The notes under the pieces: model-generated
Seen by the model: the letters and a program-made list of their open reading frames with translations, nothing else
What the model was told of the DNA's origin: nothing
Database searches by the model: none
DNA from: Lachnospiraceae bacterium
GTDB taxonomy: Bacteria > Bacillota > Clostridia > Lachnospirales > Lachnospiraceae
Assembly (NCBI GenBank): GCA_029053015.1
Contig: JAIDHX010000038.1
Coordinates: 62,001 to 126,000, forward strand
Length of the DNA: 64,000 bases
Direction: 5' to 3'
Part shown: positions 17,228 through 25,437 of the stretch, piece after piece
Numbering within the stretch: position 1 is the first letter of the stretch
Layout: every line of letters starts with the position of its first letter
Made by a program: the position numbers and the translations under genes

Positions 17228-18540
17228 AGTACTTCCACCGCCTGAAATGCCTCGTCCAAATCCTCAATAATATCGTCAATATTTTCCAGTCCGATTGACA
17301 GACGGATTGTGTTAGGTCTGATGCCCTGGTCCGCAAGCTCCTCCTCATTCAACTGGGAATGGGTGGTAGAAGCCGGATGAATCACCAGAGACTTTGCATC
17401 CGCCACATTGGCAAGCAGACTGAACAACTCCAGATTGTCGATGAATTTTTTCGCTTTCTCCGCATCTCCCTTAATTTCAAATGTAAAGATGGAACCGCCG
17501 CCATTAGGGAAATATTTTTTATAAAGCGCCTGCTGTTCTGCATCCGAAGATACCGAAGGATGATGCACCTTCTCCACCTGCGGATGTTTCTCAAGGTATT
17601 CCACTACCTTTAAAGCATTCTGCATATGCCTCTCCACCCGCAGCGACAGGGTTTCCAGCCCCTGTAAAAAGAAGAATGCATGGAACGGGGAAAGAGTCGC
17701 TCCCGTATCGCGGAGCAGAATGGCGCGAATCTTTGTCACAAACGCCGCCGCGCCTGCCGCTTTGGTAAAGCTTACGCCGTGATAGCTGTCATTCGGCTCT
17801 GTGAGGGAAGGAAACTTGCCGCTTGCCTCCCAGTCAAATTTGCCGCTGTCCACAATAACGCCGCCTATCGTCGTCCCATGACCGCCGATAAACTTTGTCG
17901 CAGAGTGCACCACGATATCCGCGCCATACTCAATAGGACGCACCAGATAAGGCGTTGCAAAAGTATTGTCCACCACAAGGGGAATTTTATGTGCATGGGC
18001 TATCGCTGCCATCCTCTCAATGTCTACCACATCGGAGTTGGGATTCCCCAACGTTTCAATGTGAATCGCCCTTGTATTTTCCTGAATTGCGCTTTCCACC
18101 TCATCATAATTGAAAGGGTCTACAAAAGTCGCCGTAATACCATATTCCGGAAGCGTGTGCGCCAGCAGATTGTAGGTTCCGCCGTAAATATTCTTTGCCG
18201 CCACAATATGCTCTCCCGCATGCGCAAGATTCTGAAACGTATAGGCAATCGCCGCCGCACCGGAAGCCACCGCCAGCGCTGCCACGCCGCCCTCCAGAGC
18301 CGCAATCCTTTTCTCAAAAACATCTTCCGTCGGGTTTGTCAGCCTGCCGTATATATTGCCCGCATCGCTCAAATCAAACCTTGCTGCCGCGTGCTCACAA
18401 TTTCGAAATACATAAGAAGAAGTCTGGTAAATCGGTACTGCCCTCGCATCCGTCACCGGGTCCGGCTGCTCCTGTCCCACATGAAGCTGCAAAGTCTCAA
18501 ATTTTACATTTCTTTCCGCTAAAGTTTTTTTACTCATCAT
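17224..18540 (-). CDS. O-acetylhomoserine sulfhydrylase / aminocarboxypropyltransferase
   Basis: 438 residues, typical of the Met17/CysD-like cystathionine gamma-synthase superfamily. The PLP-binding lysine is K216 in SATKFIGGHGT; GRLTNPT near 65 and DNTFATPYL near 191 are family hallmarks. It makes homocysteine from O-acetylhomoserine and sulfide. Two tandem ATGs exist; the second (18537) is better spaced from GAGG. The gene is preceded by a good promoter but no SAM riboswitch is visible in the short leader. It leads an operon with a LytTR/GHKL pair. Confidence 0.92.
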   Translation of the reverse strand: MMSKKTLAERNVKFETLQLHVGQEQPDPVTDARAVPIYQTSSYVFRNCEHAAARFDLSDAGNIYGRLTNPTEDVFEKRIAALEGGVAALAVASGAAAIAYTFQNLAHAGEHIVAAKNIYGGTYNLLAHTLPEYGITATFVDPFNYDEVESAIQENTRAIHIETLGNPNSDVVDIERMAAIAHAHKIPLVVDNTFATPYLVRPIEYGADIVVHSATKFIGGHGTTIGGVIVDSGKFDWEASGKFPSLTEPNDSYHGVSFTKAAGAAAFVTKIRAILLRDTGATLSPFHAFFFLQGLETLSLRVERHMQNALKVVEYLEKHPQVEKVHHPSVSSDAEQQALYKKYFPNGGGSIFTFEIKGDAEKAKKFIDNLELFSLLANVADAKSLVIHPASTTHSQLNEEELADQGIRPNTIRLSIGLENIDDIIEDLDEAFQAVEVL

Positions 18541-18614
18541 TATCCTCTTTTCCGCACTGATCGTTATAAGTTATGATTGTCATCAGATAATTGCGCCCCC
18601 TCATGACTAGGAAC

Positions 18615-18643
18615 ATTATAGTTTAATTCTGCATATAAGACAA
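18615..18643 (-). promoter_or_regulatory. Promoter of sulfhydrylase-LytTR-GHKL operon
   Basis: On the minus strand TTGTCT is separated by 17 bases from TATAAT, about 75 bases upstream of the gene. The fit to a vegetative sigma-A promoter is good. Confidence 0.6.
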
Positions 18644-18680
18644 GAATAAACAATAAACTTATACTTTGTATCTATAATTG

Positions 18681-18709
18681 TGGACTTTTTATGCAAAATG
18701 CTCTATAAT
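18681..18709 (+). promoter_or_regulatory. Promoter of MazF-like gene with overlapping inverted repeat
   Basis: TGGACT and TATAAT are 17 bases apart. Immediately overlapping and following the -10 is an inverted repeat: TATATC and TTCAAT on the left (18709-18724) match ATTGAA and GATATA on the right (18733-18745). Its position over the start site suits a repressor operator. Confidence 0.5.
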
Positions 18710-18777
18710 ATATCATAATTCAATAAGATATGATTGAACGATATATTTTGTAGTAATACGCATAGGGGGCAAATAAT

Positions 18778-19614
18778 ATGAGTTCAACAAAAAGTACGAA
18801 GGATATTCAGATCCATAAGTCTACTACTATAACTAACTTTTCCGCATTCCTCGATTCTTTAATCAATTCTCCGGAACCTACAGACCCTAAACGCGCTGAT
18901 TTAATTTGTTATTGGCTAAAAGATTTCCAACAATACTTGTCTCAGGAAAAAGAGTTCGATGCAAAGCGAATCAAGTCGTACAAAAGAGGAGACGTCATCA
19001 AGGTCAACTTAGGTTTTAATGTAGGAAGCGAACAGGGTGGTTTAAGATATGCCATTGTTTTGGACAACGAAAACCGGCATAATGCAAAAACAATTACCAT
19101 CATTCCGCTGTCTTCACAAAAAGCAAACAAGCCTATCAATGATCGTGATATCTTTTTAGGACAAGAACTATATAACCGATTAAAAGCGAAATATGATTCT
19201 GCTTTTGAAACGCTTACCCAAAGGCGGAAGAGCTGTGACGAAGAAATGGAAACCGTTACTTTGACTCTGGGTATTTTAGAAAAAATACTTGCTAATGCTA
19301 CAACCACTGCAACGGATCCTTCCGATGAACACGCCTCCATAAAAGAACTTATCGCTGCCCAAACGGAAAAACGAAATCAATTGGGTAAAGAGGAACAACA
19401 AATATACGAAGAAGAGCAATCTCTCCAAAAAATTTCTGCCGAACTCCATCGGATGCGAAACGGCAGCGTCGCCAAAATAGAGCAAATTACTACCATCAGT
19501 AAACAAAGAATCTATGATCCTAAAAAGAGTGGTGATGTTCTTGACGGAATACGCTTTTCCGACGCCGCCATGGAAAAAATAAATGAAAAATTGAAAGATT
19601 TATACATATTTTGA
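18778..19614 (+). CDS. PemK/MazF-family protein with coiled-coil insertion
   Basis: 278 residues, more than twice the 110-120 of normal MazF. Residues 66-130 match the first half of the MazF fold (KRGDVIKVNLG, SEQGGLRYAIVL, ITIIPLSS), and 229-278 match the last half (SVAKIEQITTISKQRI). Between them, residues 131-228 form a Glu/Lys/Gln-rich segment with heptad character, probably a coiled-coil hairpin. Residues 1-65 are an unrelated N-terminal extension. MazF proteins are sequence-specific endoribonucleases of toxin-antitoxin systems. No protein antitoxin gene is adjacent; a candidate small RNA follows. Ribosome site GGGGGC. Confidence 0.8.
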   Translation: MSSTKSTKDIQIHKSTTITNFSAFLDSLINSPEPTDPKRADLICYWLKDFQQYLSQEKEFDAKRIKSYKRGDVIKVNLGFNVGSEQGGLRYAIVLDNENRHNAKTITIIPLSSQKANKPINDRDIFLGQELYNRLKAKYDSAFETLTQRRKSCDEEMETVTLTLGILEKILANATTTATDPSDEHASIKELIAAQTEKRNQLGKEEQQIYEEEQSLQKISAELHRMRNGSVAKIEQITTISKQRIYDPKKSGDVLDGIRFSDAAMEKINEKLKDLYIF

Positions 19615-19643
19615 TTGACGAAGGCAATATTATAGAATATAAT
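19615..19643 (+). promoter_or_regulatory. Sigma-A promoter directly after MazF-like stop codon
   Basis: TTGACG begins at the first base after the TGA stop, then 17 bases, then a perfect TATAAT. Transcription would start near 19650, in a stretch with no protein-coding potential that ends in a terminator. Confidence 0.7.
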
Positions 19644-19649
19644 AACTCT

Positions 19650-19746
19650 GTAATGGTGCAATTTGTACCGTGAACTGAGCCTATAGGGCATTATAAAAGA
19701 CTGTAGTTATTATCAAAGAAACTCCGCATTGTGCGGAGTTTCTTTC
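19650..19746 (+). ncRNA. Candidate small RNA, about 97 nt
   Basis: Bounded by the promoter above and by a terminator hairpin at 19717-19743. It can fold GGTGCA/TGTACC (near 19654-19670) and GCC/GGC around TATAG, and has no plausible start codon with ribosome site. It directly follows a MazF-like gene with no protein antitoxin, so a regulatory or antitoxin role is a hypothesis. It does not match any RNA family known to me. Confidence 0.5.
19717..19746. terminator. Terminator shared by small RNA and opposite lipoprotein gene
   Basis: AGAAACTCCGCA pairs perfectly with TGCGGAGTTTCT around TTG, with T-rich flank on the plus strand and A-rich flank before it. It can act in both directions between the convergent small RNA and the lipoprotein gene. 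Confidence 0.85.
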
Positions 19747-19774
19747 GTTTCTTATTCTCTTTTTTGCAGCCTTA

Positions 19775-20959
19775 CTACTCTTGAATGGAACTTGTATATT
19801 CATAATCATTTATTCGTTCCGTTACCTTGTTCTGCTTCAATGTTTCAAGGTCCGCATATCCAACATAAGTATAACCACCGACGCTAAAAGTCTCCGTCGC
19901 AAACCACCCCGTGTCAGGCGCTTTGTAAGCATTGATATCCACAGAACAGGTTCCATCCGGCTGAATCTCTATATCTGCGTAATTGATATAGTAATAAAAC
20001 TCTACCGTCTCCTCCGGATCCGGATTGGTTGCTGTAATCTTGTATATCAGATATAGATAATTTTCAGTCCAATACATTTTATCGCGAGCCCATCCTCCCG
20101 CTTCAACCGGCTTTGAGCGGAGAAAATAATTTCCGATATAGGTAACGCTTATCAAATTCTCCGGCTTGCTCCAGTTACTTGCCACATATGCCCGAAATAC
20201 CTCTTCACCCTTAGCGGACATTGCATCCATGATATCTGCCGGTATCTCTGCAGCATCTGTCGCATAGTGGGGCAGGCCTTCGACCGTATACGTTCTCTCT
20301 GTTTCACTGATTACTACACCATAATTCTCTACAAAAGTGTCAACCGAACCGGAAATGGACGCTGTAACCGTGATGGTGTCGCCATTGCTTAAATGATCAG
20401 CCTTATCCGCAGTAAATTTTATATATTGAATCTCCTGCTGATCATAATTTGGCGTAATAGTTGCACTTATGTATGGCTCTGTGTTGGAAAAGCTTACTTC
20501 CACATAGTCAAAGGGATTAAACTTCCCTGCCTCTTTCAGACCTGATACGGTATATGTAATGTCTGAATAATTCAGTTTGCAGTTGAAGTATTCATTCGCC
20601 ATTTCATCTTCACAATTCCACTTAAGCGTAATCGTATCGCCATTGCTCAAGTTTTTCGCCTGATCCAGACTTTGGGACACACACATATCCAACAATAATT
20701 CCTCTGAAGATTCACCCGACATAAGCACAAGCATCTTCATCTCATTGCTATCCTTGGTGCTCAGTTTAATCTTTCCCGAATAATCCTTCTCAAACGCTTC
20801 GTAGTCAAATGTGACAGAGGCAGTTCCAAGTGAATCGTAGCCCTCACACTCAATCGTAATGTACTTGTTCAGATTTACCGTAGTCTTGCCACATCCGGTC
20901 AATGCAAACATTGCCACAGCAATCATGCCCAATAATAAAAGACCTTTGATTTTTTTCAT
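19775..20959 (-). CDS. Secreted lipoprotein with repeated beta-rich domains, function unknown
   Basis: 394 residues. The start MKKIKG is chosen because GAGGAG sits 7 bases upstream. A signal peptide ends in the lipobox ALTGC, with Cys23 lipidated. The body (30-260) has repeats of about 100 residues, each with a short strand pattern of the kind 'LSNGDTITL...' (seen twice), resembling Ig-like modules. The C-terminal 120 residues are a separate domain rich in aromatic residues. No enzyme motif is seen. Proteins of this layout are common lipoproteins of Lachnospiraceae. Confidence 0.7.
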   Translation of the reverse strand: MKKIKGLLLLGMIAVAMFALTGCGKTTVNLNKYITIECEGYDSLGTASVTFDYEAFEKDYSGKIKLSTKDSNEMKMLVLMSGESSEELLLDMCVSQSLDQAKNLSNGDTITLKWNCEDEMANEYFNCKLNYSDITYTVSGLKEAGKFNPFDYVEVSFSNTEPYISATITPNYDQQEIQYIKFTADKADHLSNGDTITVTASISGSVDTFVENYGVVISETERTYTVEGLPHYATDAAEIPADIMDAMSAKGEEVFRAYVASNWSKPENLISVTYIGNYFLRSKPVEAGGWARDKMYWTENYLYLIYKITATNPDPEETVEFYYYINYADIEIQPDGTCSVDINAYKAPDTGWFATETFSVGGYTYVGYADLETLKQNKVTERINDYEYTSSIQE

Positions 20960-21098
20960 GACATTTCTCCTCATTTTTTTCAAAAATATGTCTTAAGTCT
21001 ATCACTTTTGCATTACAGAATCAATATAAATATAGATTAATTTTCCGAAAATTGTCGAATGGAAGAAAGTGTCAATATTTGGATAAGATTTCTAGATT

Positions 21099-21722
21099 TT
21101 ATGGTGTTTCATTTTTCTTACTTGCAGTTTCTTTTTGAGCAATGACTTCATCAATGATTTCTATATAATCTTCATAAAAAGCTTCTATTTCGCCTTCTGA
21201 AATTGCTGTATTAAGCACTTTCATAATCAAAAAAAATATTGGTACCAAAATTACAAGTACTATTAGTATTATGCAGACAATAAATATAATTCCCCCTATA
21301 ATACTGATAATACCTGCTATTAGACTTATTCCATACATATCAATAAAACTACGGATGACCTCTAGACTTTCGCCAAATATATTTCTCCAACTAGCATCTG
21401 TTGCTATCGTTGTTATAAGCGCTACACACAAGGGTAGTATAATGCCGTTTGGTATTCCTTTTGCTGATTTTTCAATTCTTCTGCCTCTTTTCAAATATCT
21501 ATTAAATTCTTTTAATTCATTCAAATCGCTAGTCTTATAACAAGTCATCACATACTCTTTCCAATCTGAATATGTTTTAAACCTTCTTTCTTCGGCAATC
21601 TTTTTTTCCTGCCACTTATGTCTCATGCCACCACACAAATATTTGTATATATTGTACTCGTTTTCATAATCATAATTTAGCATTCTTTTCCAATATTCGC
21701 GATATGTCTTTCTTTTCCCCAT
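21099..21722 (-). CDS. Membrane protein of unknown function
   Basis: 207 residues. A charged, Lys/Tyr-rich N-terminal part (1-85) is followed by a hydrophobic segment near 92-109 and a long very hydrophobic stretch near 129-170 that can span the membrane twice, then an acidic helical tail. No signal peptide and no family recognised. It is between a lipoprotein and a Nudix gene, on the same strand. Confidence 0.6.
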   Translation of the reverse strand: MGKRKTYREYWKRMLNYDYENEYNIYKYLCGGMRHKWQEKKIAEERRFKTYSDWKEYVMTCYKTSDLNELKEFNRYLKRGRRIEKSAKGIPNGIILPLCVALITTIATDASWRNIFGESLEVIRSFIDMYGISLIAGIISIIGGIIFIVCIILIVLVILVPIFFLIMKVLNTAISEGEIEAFYEDYIEIIDEVIAQKETASKKNETP

Positions 21723-21756
21723 TTCATCGCCTCCCTATTTCCTATCCCTTTACCCC

Positions 21757-22143
21757 TTAAAGCATTTTCTTAATCTTCTCAATCAACCCCAAATCTGCCG
21801 GCAGCCAGTCCACGCTGTCCAGATTGTCCTTTGTCAGCCACCTTGCCGCTTCGTGCTCCTTGAGCTCCAGATTGCCTGATTTCACCATACACCAGAAACA
21901 ATGCATTGTAAGATGAAACTGCGGATAATCATATTCCACAATATCAATCAGTTCGCCTACCTCAATCTCAGTATCCAGTTCCTCCCTAATTTCACGGATA
22001 AGCGCCTGCTGCGGCGTCTCTCCCTCCTCTATTTTTCCACCCGGGAACTCCCAGCCATCCTTAAACTCTCCATAACCGCGCTGAGTGGCAAAAATTTTGT
22101 TATTGTGGGTGATGATGGCTGCTACGACTTTGATTGTTTTCAT
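21757..22143 (-). CDS. MutT-type Nudix hydrolase (8-oxo-dGTP diphosphatase-like)
   Basis: 128 residues from MKTIKVVAA; the longer in-frame ATG at 22227 would add a non-conserved tail. The Nudix box is complete: G36 K I E E G E ... R-E-I-R-E-E-L-D (residues 36-55). The substrate-side FKDGWEFPGG motif is typical of MutT, which removes oxidised nucleotides. It flanks the left edge of the defence island and looks like normal chromosome. Confidence 0.88.
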   Translation of the reverse strand: MKTIKVVAAIITHNNKIFATQRGYGEFKDGWEFPGGKIEEGETPQQALIREIREELDTEIEVGELIDIVEYDYPQFHLTMHCFWCMVKSGNLELKEHEAARWLTKDNLDSVDWLPADLGLIEKIKKML

Positions 22144-22500
22144 TTTAAATCCATACCTTTGTAAGCTAATTTTTATTATTACCTTTTCTGCAAGTACTCC
22201 ACAAAATCTATATACATAAATGTGCACATTGTATAACTGTCATAAATGAAGTTTTCAATTTCTTCATATGACGAATTGTCCCTATCTACATAAGCTACAT
22301 ACACAATATGTTTTCATTTCACCAATCAAGTTTTCTCCATGTCTATTATCAAAGCTAAAAAAACAATTATCCTAACACATGAAAACATACAGTAAAAAAA
22401 CTACTATTGTCACCATTCTTTTTCGAAGCACTTAAAAATACTAAATTACAAATAATAAATTCAATAGGTAGAAAGTCACAACTTGCAACATATTCAAAAC
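22144..22500. other. AT-rich intergenic stretch with possible gene remnant
   Basis: About 357 bases between the Nudix gene and the end of the defence operon. On the minus strand an open frame at 22179-22313 reads IVYVAYVDRDNSSYEE and continues to a TAA (about 44 codons), with protein-like composition but no ATG or ribosome site, so it may be the decayed 3' end of a lost gene. No strong terminator was seen after the operon. Confidence 0.35.
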
Positions 22501-22959
22501 TTATAAAGTGCTGATACTTTTGTATAACTCCGGCGAAACAAGAAAATTCTCCACCAATTCCATATATTTATCACAAACTTCTCTATTCTTTTTCATCTGC
22601 TTGACAGTACACTCCCATATAATCAGACACTTGATACCTCCAGCCCGCAATTCCTCCTGCACTACAGCATCTCTGCGGATATTTGTATCAAATTTTTTAT
22701 TCCAAAATTCCACATTACTTTTGGGAATATATGCATATTTACATTTTTCATGCCTGTGCCAGAAGCACCCATGAATGAATATCGCCGTATTGTACTTTTT
22801 CAGATAAACATCAGGATGTCCTGATACCTGTTTTGAATTTACCCGATATCGGTATCCTCTGGCAAAAAGCAGTTTTCTGAAATATATTTCCGGCTTTGTG
22901 TCCTTTGAGCGGATGGCCGACATATTTTTACTCCGTTGTCCGGATGTTACAGTGTCCAT
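22501..22959 (-). CDS. vsr: Very short patch repair endonuclease (Vsr)
   Basis: 152 residues, full length for Vsr. The N-terminus has the RSKNMSAIRSKDTKPE motif; the nuclease core shows GHPDVYL, AIFIHGCFWHRH and FDTNIRRD, all diagnostic. Vsr nicks next to T:G mismatches that arise when 5-methylcytosine deaminates. It is the last gene of the operon, 52 bases after DrmC, and very probably serves the cytosine methyltransferase encoded at the other end (37693-39027). Confidence 0.93.
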   Translation of the reverse strand: MDTVTSGQRSKNMSAIRSKDTKPEIYFRKLLFARGYRYRVNSKQVSGHPDVYLKKYNTAIFIHGCFWHRHEKCKYAYIPKSNVEFWNKKFDTNIRRDAVVQEELRAGGIKCLIIWECTVKQMKKNREVCDKYMELVENFLVSPELYKSISTL

Positions 22960-23011
22960 TTGCTTACCTATTCCATTATCTTCATGTTTTCAGGAACAAA
23001 TCTGTCTATAT

Positions 23012-23707
23012 TTAATCAGTAACTGGCAAAAACACCTTCATTCGTCTCAATTCTTTAAGCAATCCTTCTATCGTCTTTGCCTTGTCTGCCGACTTAATCA
23101 GAATCCCCATTTCTATATTCCCCTGCATGCCATGGTAAGATAAATTTGCAGATGACACAAAGCTTGACACTCCATCCACAACAATCATTTTGGCATGAAG
23201 CGCCGCCATCTGATCATCTTTAGCCCTGTTATACTCAAACAGACGCAGATATTGCCCTCTATATGACTTCACACGCTGCAACTGTTCCCCATGCTTTTCA
23301 ACATCATTGACATACAGATTAACATACACGCCAGTAGTACTTTTCTGTATCATACTGTCAAGCATGCCGTCAAAATAATCAGAGATAGAATAGCCCGTAA
23401 TTGTAATACTTCGACTGGCTTCCGTTATCAAACTTCCAACAACATCCTCCGTCCTTCTGGCTCTCAGCCTGAAACTCGTCGGAGCAGTAATCACCAACTC
23501 ACACTTATCGCCTGTATTGCGAGAATAGGCTGTACAAACCAGACTGATAATATCCATCATCCCTTTTTCATCAACATTCGGGAAATGCCTGCGAAGTTCC
23601 TGCATTGATCTCTCAAATGCAGGAATCTTCGGCCTTTTCATGCATTTCTCAAAATCGTCTATCAAGGTTTCTGCAATAAGATCAATGTTTATATCTGTAT
23701 CCCACAT
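23012..23707 (-). CDS. drmC: DISARM protein DrmC (PLD-like)
   Basis: 231 residues with a phospholipase D-like fold; the one complete HKD motif is H171-A-K173-x4-D178 in ALHAKMIVVDG, followed by SSANLS. DrmC is the smallest core protein of DISARM; it has been reported as dispensable for protection in one tested system. The start codon lies within the last 19 bases of the DrmB gene, implying coupled translation. Confidence 0.88.
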   Translation of the reverse strand: MWDTDINIDLIAETLIDDFEKCMKRPKIPAFERSMQELRRHFPNVDEKGMMDIISLVCTAYSRNTGDKCELVITAPTSFRLRARRTEDVVGSLITEASRSITITGYSISDYFDGMLDSMIQKSTTGVYVNLYVNDVEKHGEQLQRVKSYRGQYLRLFEYNRAKDDQMAALHAKMIVVDGVSSFVSSANLSYHGMQGNIEMGILIKSADKAKTIEGLLKELRRMKVFLPVTD

Positions 23708-25437
23708 AATTCTCCAATCAAATCTCTAAAGAATCCCAATTCTTCACGTTCAGGAACCGGAACAACAAGCGCACGGTCGAGCATACGGTTTCCATTTTCA
23801 CAGGCAGTTTCGGAAATCATTGTACAGGAATGGCATGCCGCCCCATTAATTCTGTCTTTTTGAGGCATATTCATAAAACACTCCGGATCTGTTGTACAGG
23901 TCAATGCGTTCTGCAATGCCTCGCGCAAAATAAAAATGAATTTCTCCCAATTGCCCAGTTCTACCAGACCTCCCAATGAGCCCTCCTTATCCGAACTACC
24001 GGTATAAATCAGAATTCCACACATTTTTTCACTGCTGTAAATACGCTCCTTCAAGGCAGTAGACGAATATCCCGATTGCATTGCCATTTCCTTAATCAGC
24101 AGATGTGCCAACGTATGCAAAAGAACATACTCGCCAGCCCGGTTCCCATGCAGCGTCCATTCTTTTTCCCTGCAGTATTCAGCATAAACCTGTTTATACT
24201 TTTCTGATAACCTGTTCACGTCAGGATTCTGTTTCCAGGCATTTACCGTATCACGGTTCAATTCAATAAACACGCCTTCCCCATGTACTTCAACTGCAGG
24301 AAGCCAGGCATCTTTTCCTGATCCCTTATTCAACTTACATATATGTTTTGGTTCATTCACCTCCGGTTCCGGGGCTTCCATCCTCATAAAACCAAGCAGA
24401 ACCATTACCTCACGCAGACGATGAATCTTAACAAGTCTTGAAAACCATCTTTTCAAAGCAGGTTTAACCTGAACATCCTCTGCTTGGAAATATTTGTAGT
24501 CACGCTTAAACTCCAAATCATCATGATGGGTAATCGCAGCATACTCCATCTCCTTTATCTCGACAAATTCCTTTATTTTCTCTTTAATTCGAGTATATGC
24601 TTTAAGAAATTCATCCTCTGAGAAACGACCCTTAAAATATCGCTCATATGCTTTATGCAACCCTATATCACCAAAATCTGCCTCATATGCCTCAATAGTC
24701 TGTAAGTTATTACTTATAATGTCATTAATCGGATCTGTCCATGGCGGGATAGATATGGCACTCCTGATAACCGGGAAATACACATTGGACGCACCACGCT
24801 GTGAAGGGATTACCATCTTTTTACATCGCTGATTTCTTGCCCCCGGTCTGTGTGGATGGTGACCACTGCAGGTCAATCCCTCAAAATTTTCTTTTTGCAT
24901 CGCCCCTGCCATCGTGCGCTTTGCTCCGCAGCTGCACTTAACCAGCATTTCGCTCAGTGAAGATGTGTTGCCTGTTGATATCAATTCCATCCGTCCAGTA
25001 CCAGCGCAAGCAGTTCCATTATGTACCCACCAAAACCAAGGGAAATCCTCCATATGACCATCCTCACAGGCAAGAATAAATCTGGCAGGATAAGCATCCC
25101 ATCCACATTCCGGACACTTTGGCCCTTTGTCATGAATATACTTATCCCTGTCAAAGCCATTACGAATGTCAAACAAATGATGGCAATGCTTACACACATG
25201 GTAGTATGGAAACGAAACTATGGGAATATCATCCCAGTCACTTGTCTGAGGCGACTTAAAATTATATACGCCAAGATAACTTGCCAAGCGCAGATCAACA
25301 ATGGTATTCCCCGTATTTTTCCAATAATCAATATCCAACACTGTCACCGAATCATGCAGGGCATCCATAATAGCTCCCGGCCCATATGTAGTAATCAGCT
25401 GATTCGGTCGAACTTCACCCAACTTATTCCAGTTCAT
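23689..25437 (-). CDS. drmB: DISARM protein DrmB (DUF1998)
   Basis: 582 residues. Starts with the RPNQLITTYGPGAIM motif typical of DrmB. Zinc-binding cysteine pairs appear as CKHCHH and CPECGW (about 80-115), with more in the middle (CSCGAK). The C-terminal part is DUF1998, with a HTLAHLLIKE motif, GILIYTGSSDKEGSLGGL and a final CHSC cluster. DrmB acts together with the helicase DrmA as the DISARM core complex. Its ATG overlaps the stop of DrmA by one base. Confidence 0.93.
   Translation of the reverse strand: MNWNKLGEVRPNQLITTYGPGAIMDALHDSVTVLDIDYWKNTGNTIVDLRLASYLGVYNFKSPQTSDWDDIPIVSFPYYHVCKHCHHLFDIRNGFDRDKYIHDKGPKCPECGWDAYPARFILACEDGHMEDFPWFWWVHNGTACAGTGRMELISTGNTSSLSEMLVKCSCGAKRTMAGAMQKENFEGLTCSGHHPHRPGARNQRCKKMVIPSQRGASNVYFPVIRSAISIPPWTDPINDIISNNLQTIEAYEADFGDIGLHKAYERYFKGRFSEDEFLKAYTRIKEKIKEFVEIKEMEYAAITHHDDLEFKRDYKYFQAEDVQVKPALKRWFSRLVKIHRLREVMVLLGFMRMEAPEPEVNEPKHICKLNKGSGKDAWLPAVEVHGEGVFIELNRDTVNAWKQNPDVNRLSEKYKQVYAEYCREKEWTLHGNRAGEYVLLHTLAHLLIKEMAMQSGYSSTALKERIYSSEKMCGILIYTGSSDKEGSLGGLVELGNWEKFIFILREALQNALTCTTDPECFMNMPQKDRINGAACHSCTMISETACENGNRMLDRALVVPVPEREELGFFRDLIGELCGIQI

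Noticed and set aside
17680-18522. 280-codon plus-strand open frame
   Set aside because: It is antisense to the sulfhydrylase, which has full family motifs and a PLP lysine; no ribosome site precedes this frame.
18541-18614. SAM or other riboswitch in front of the O-acetylhomoserine sulfhydrylase gene
   Set aside because: The leader between the promoter and the start is only about 75 bases and shows neither the S-box core nor a terminator.
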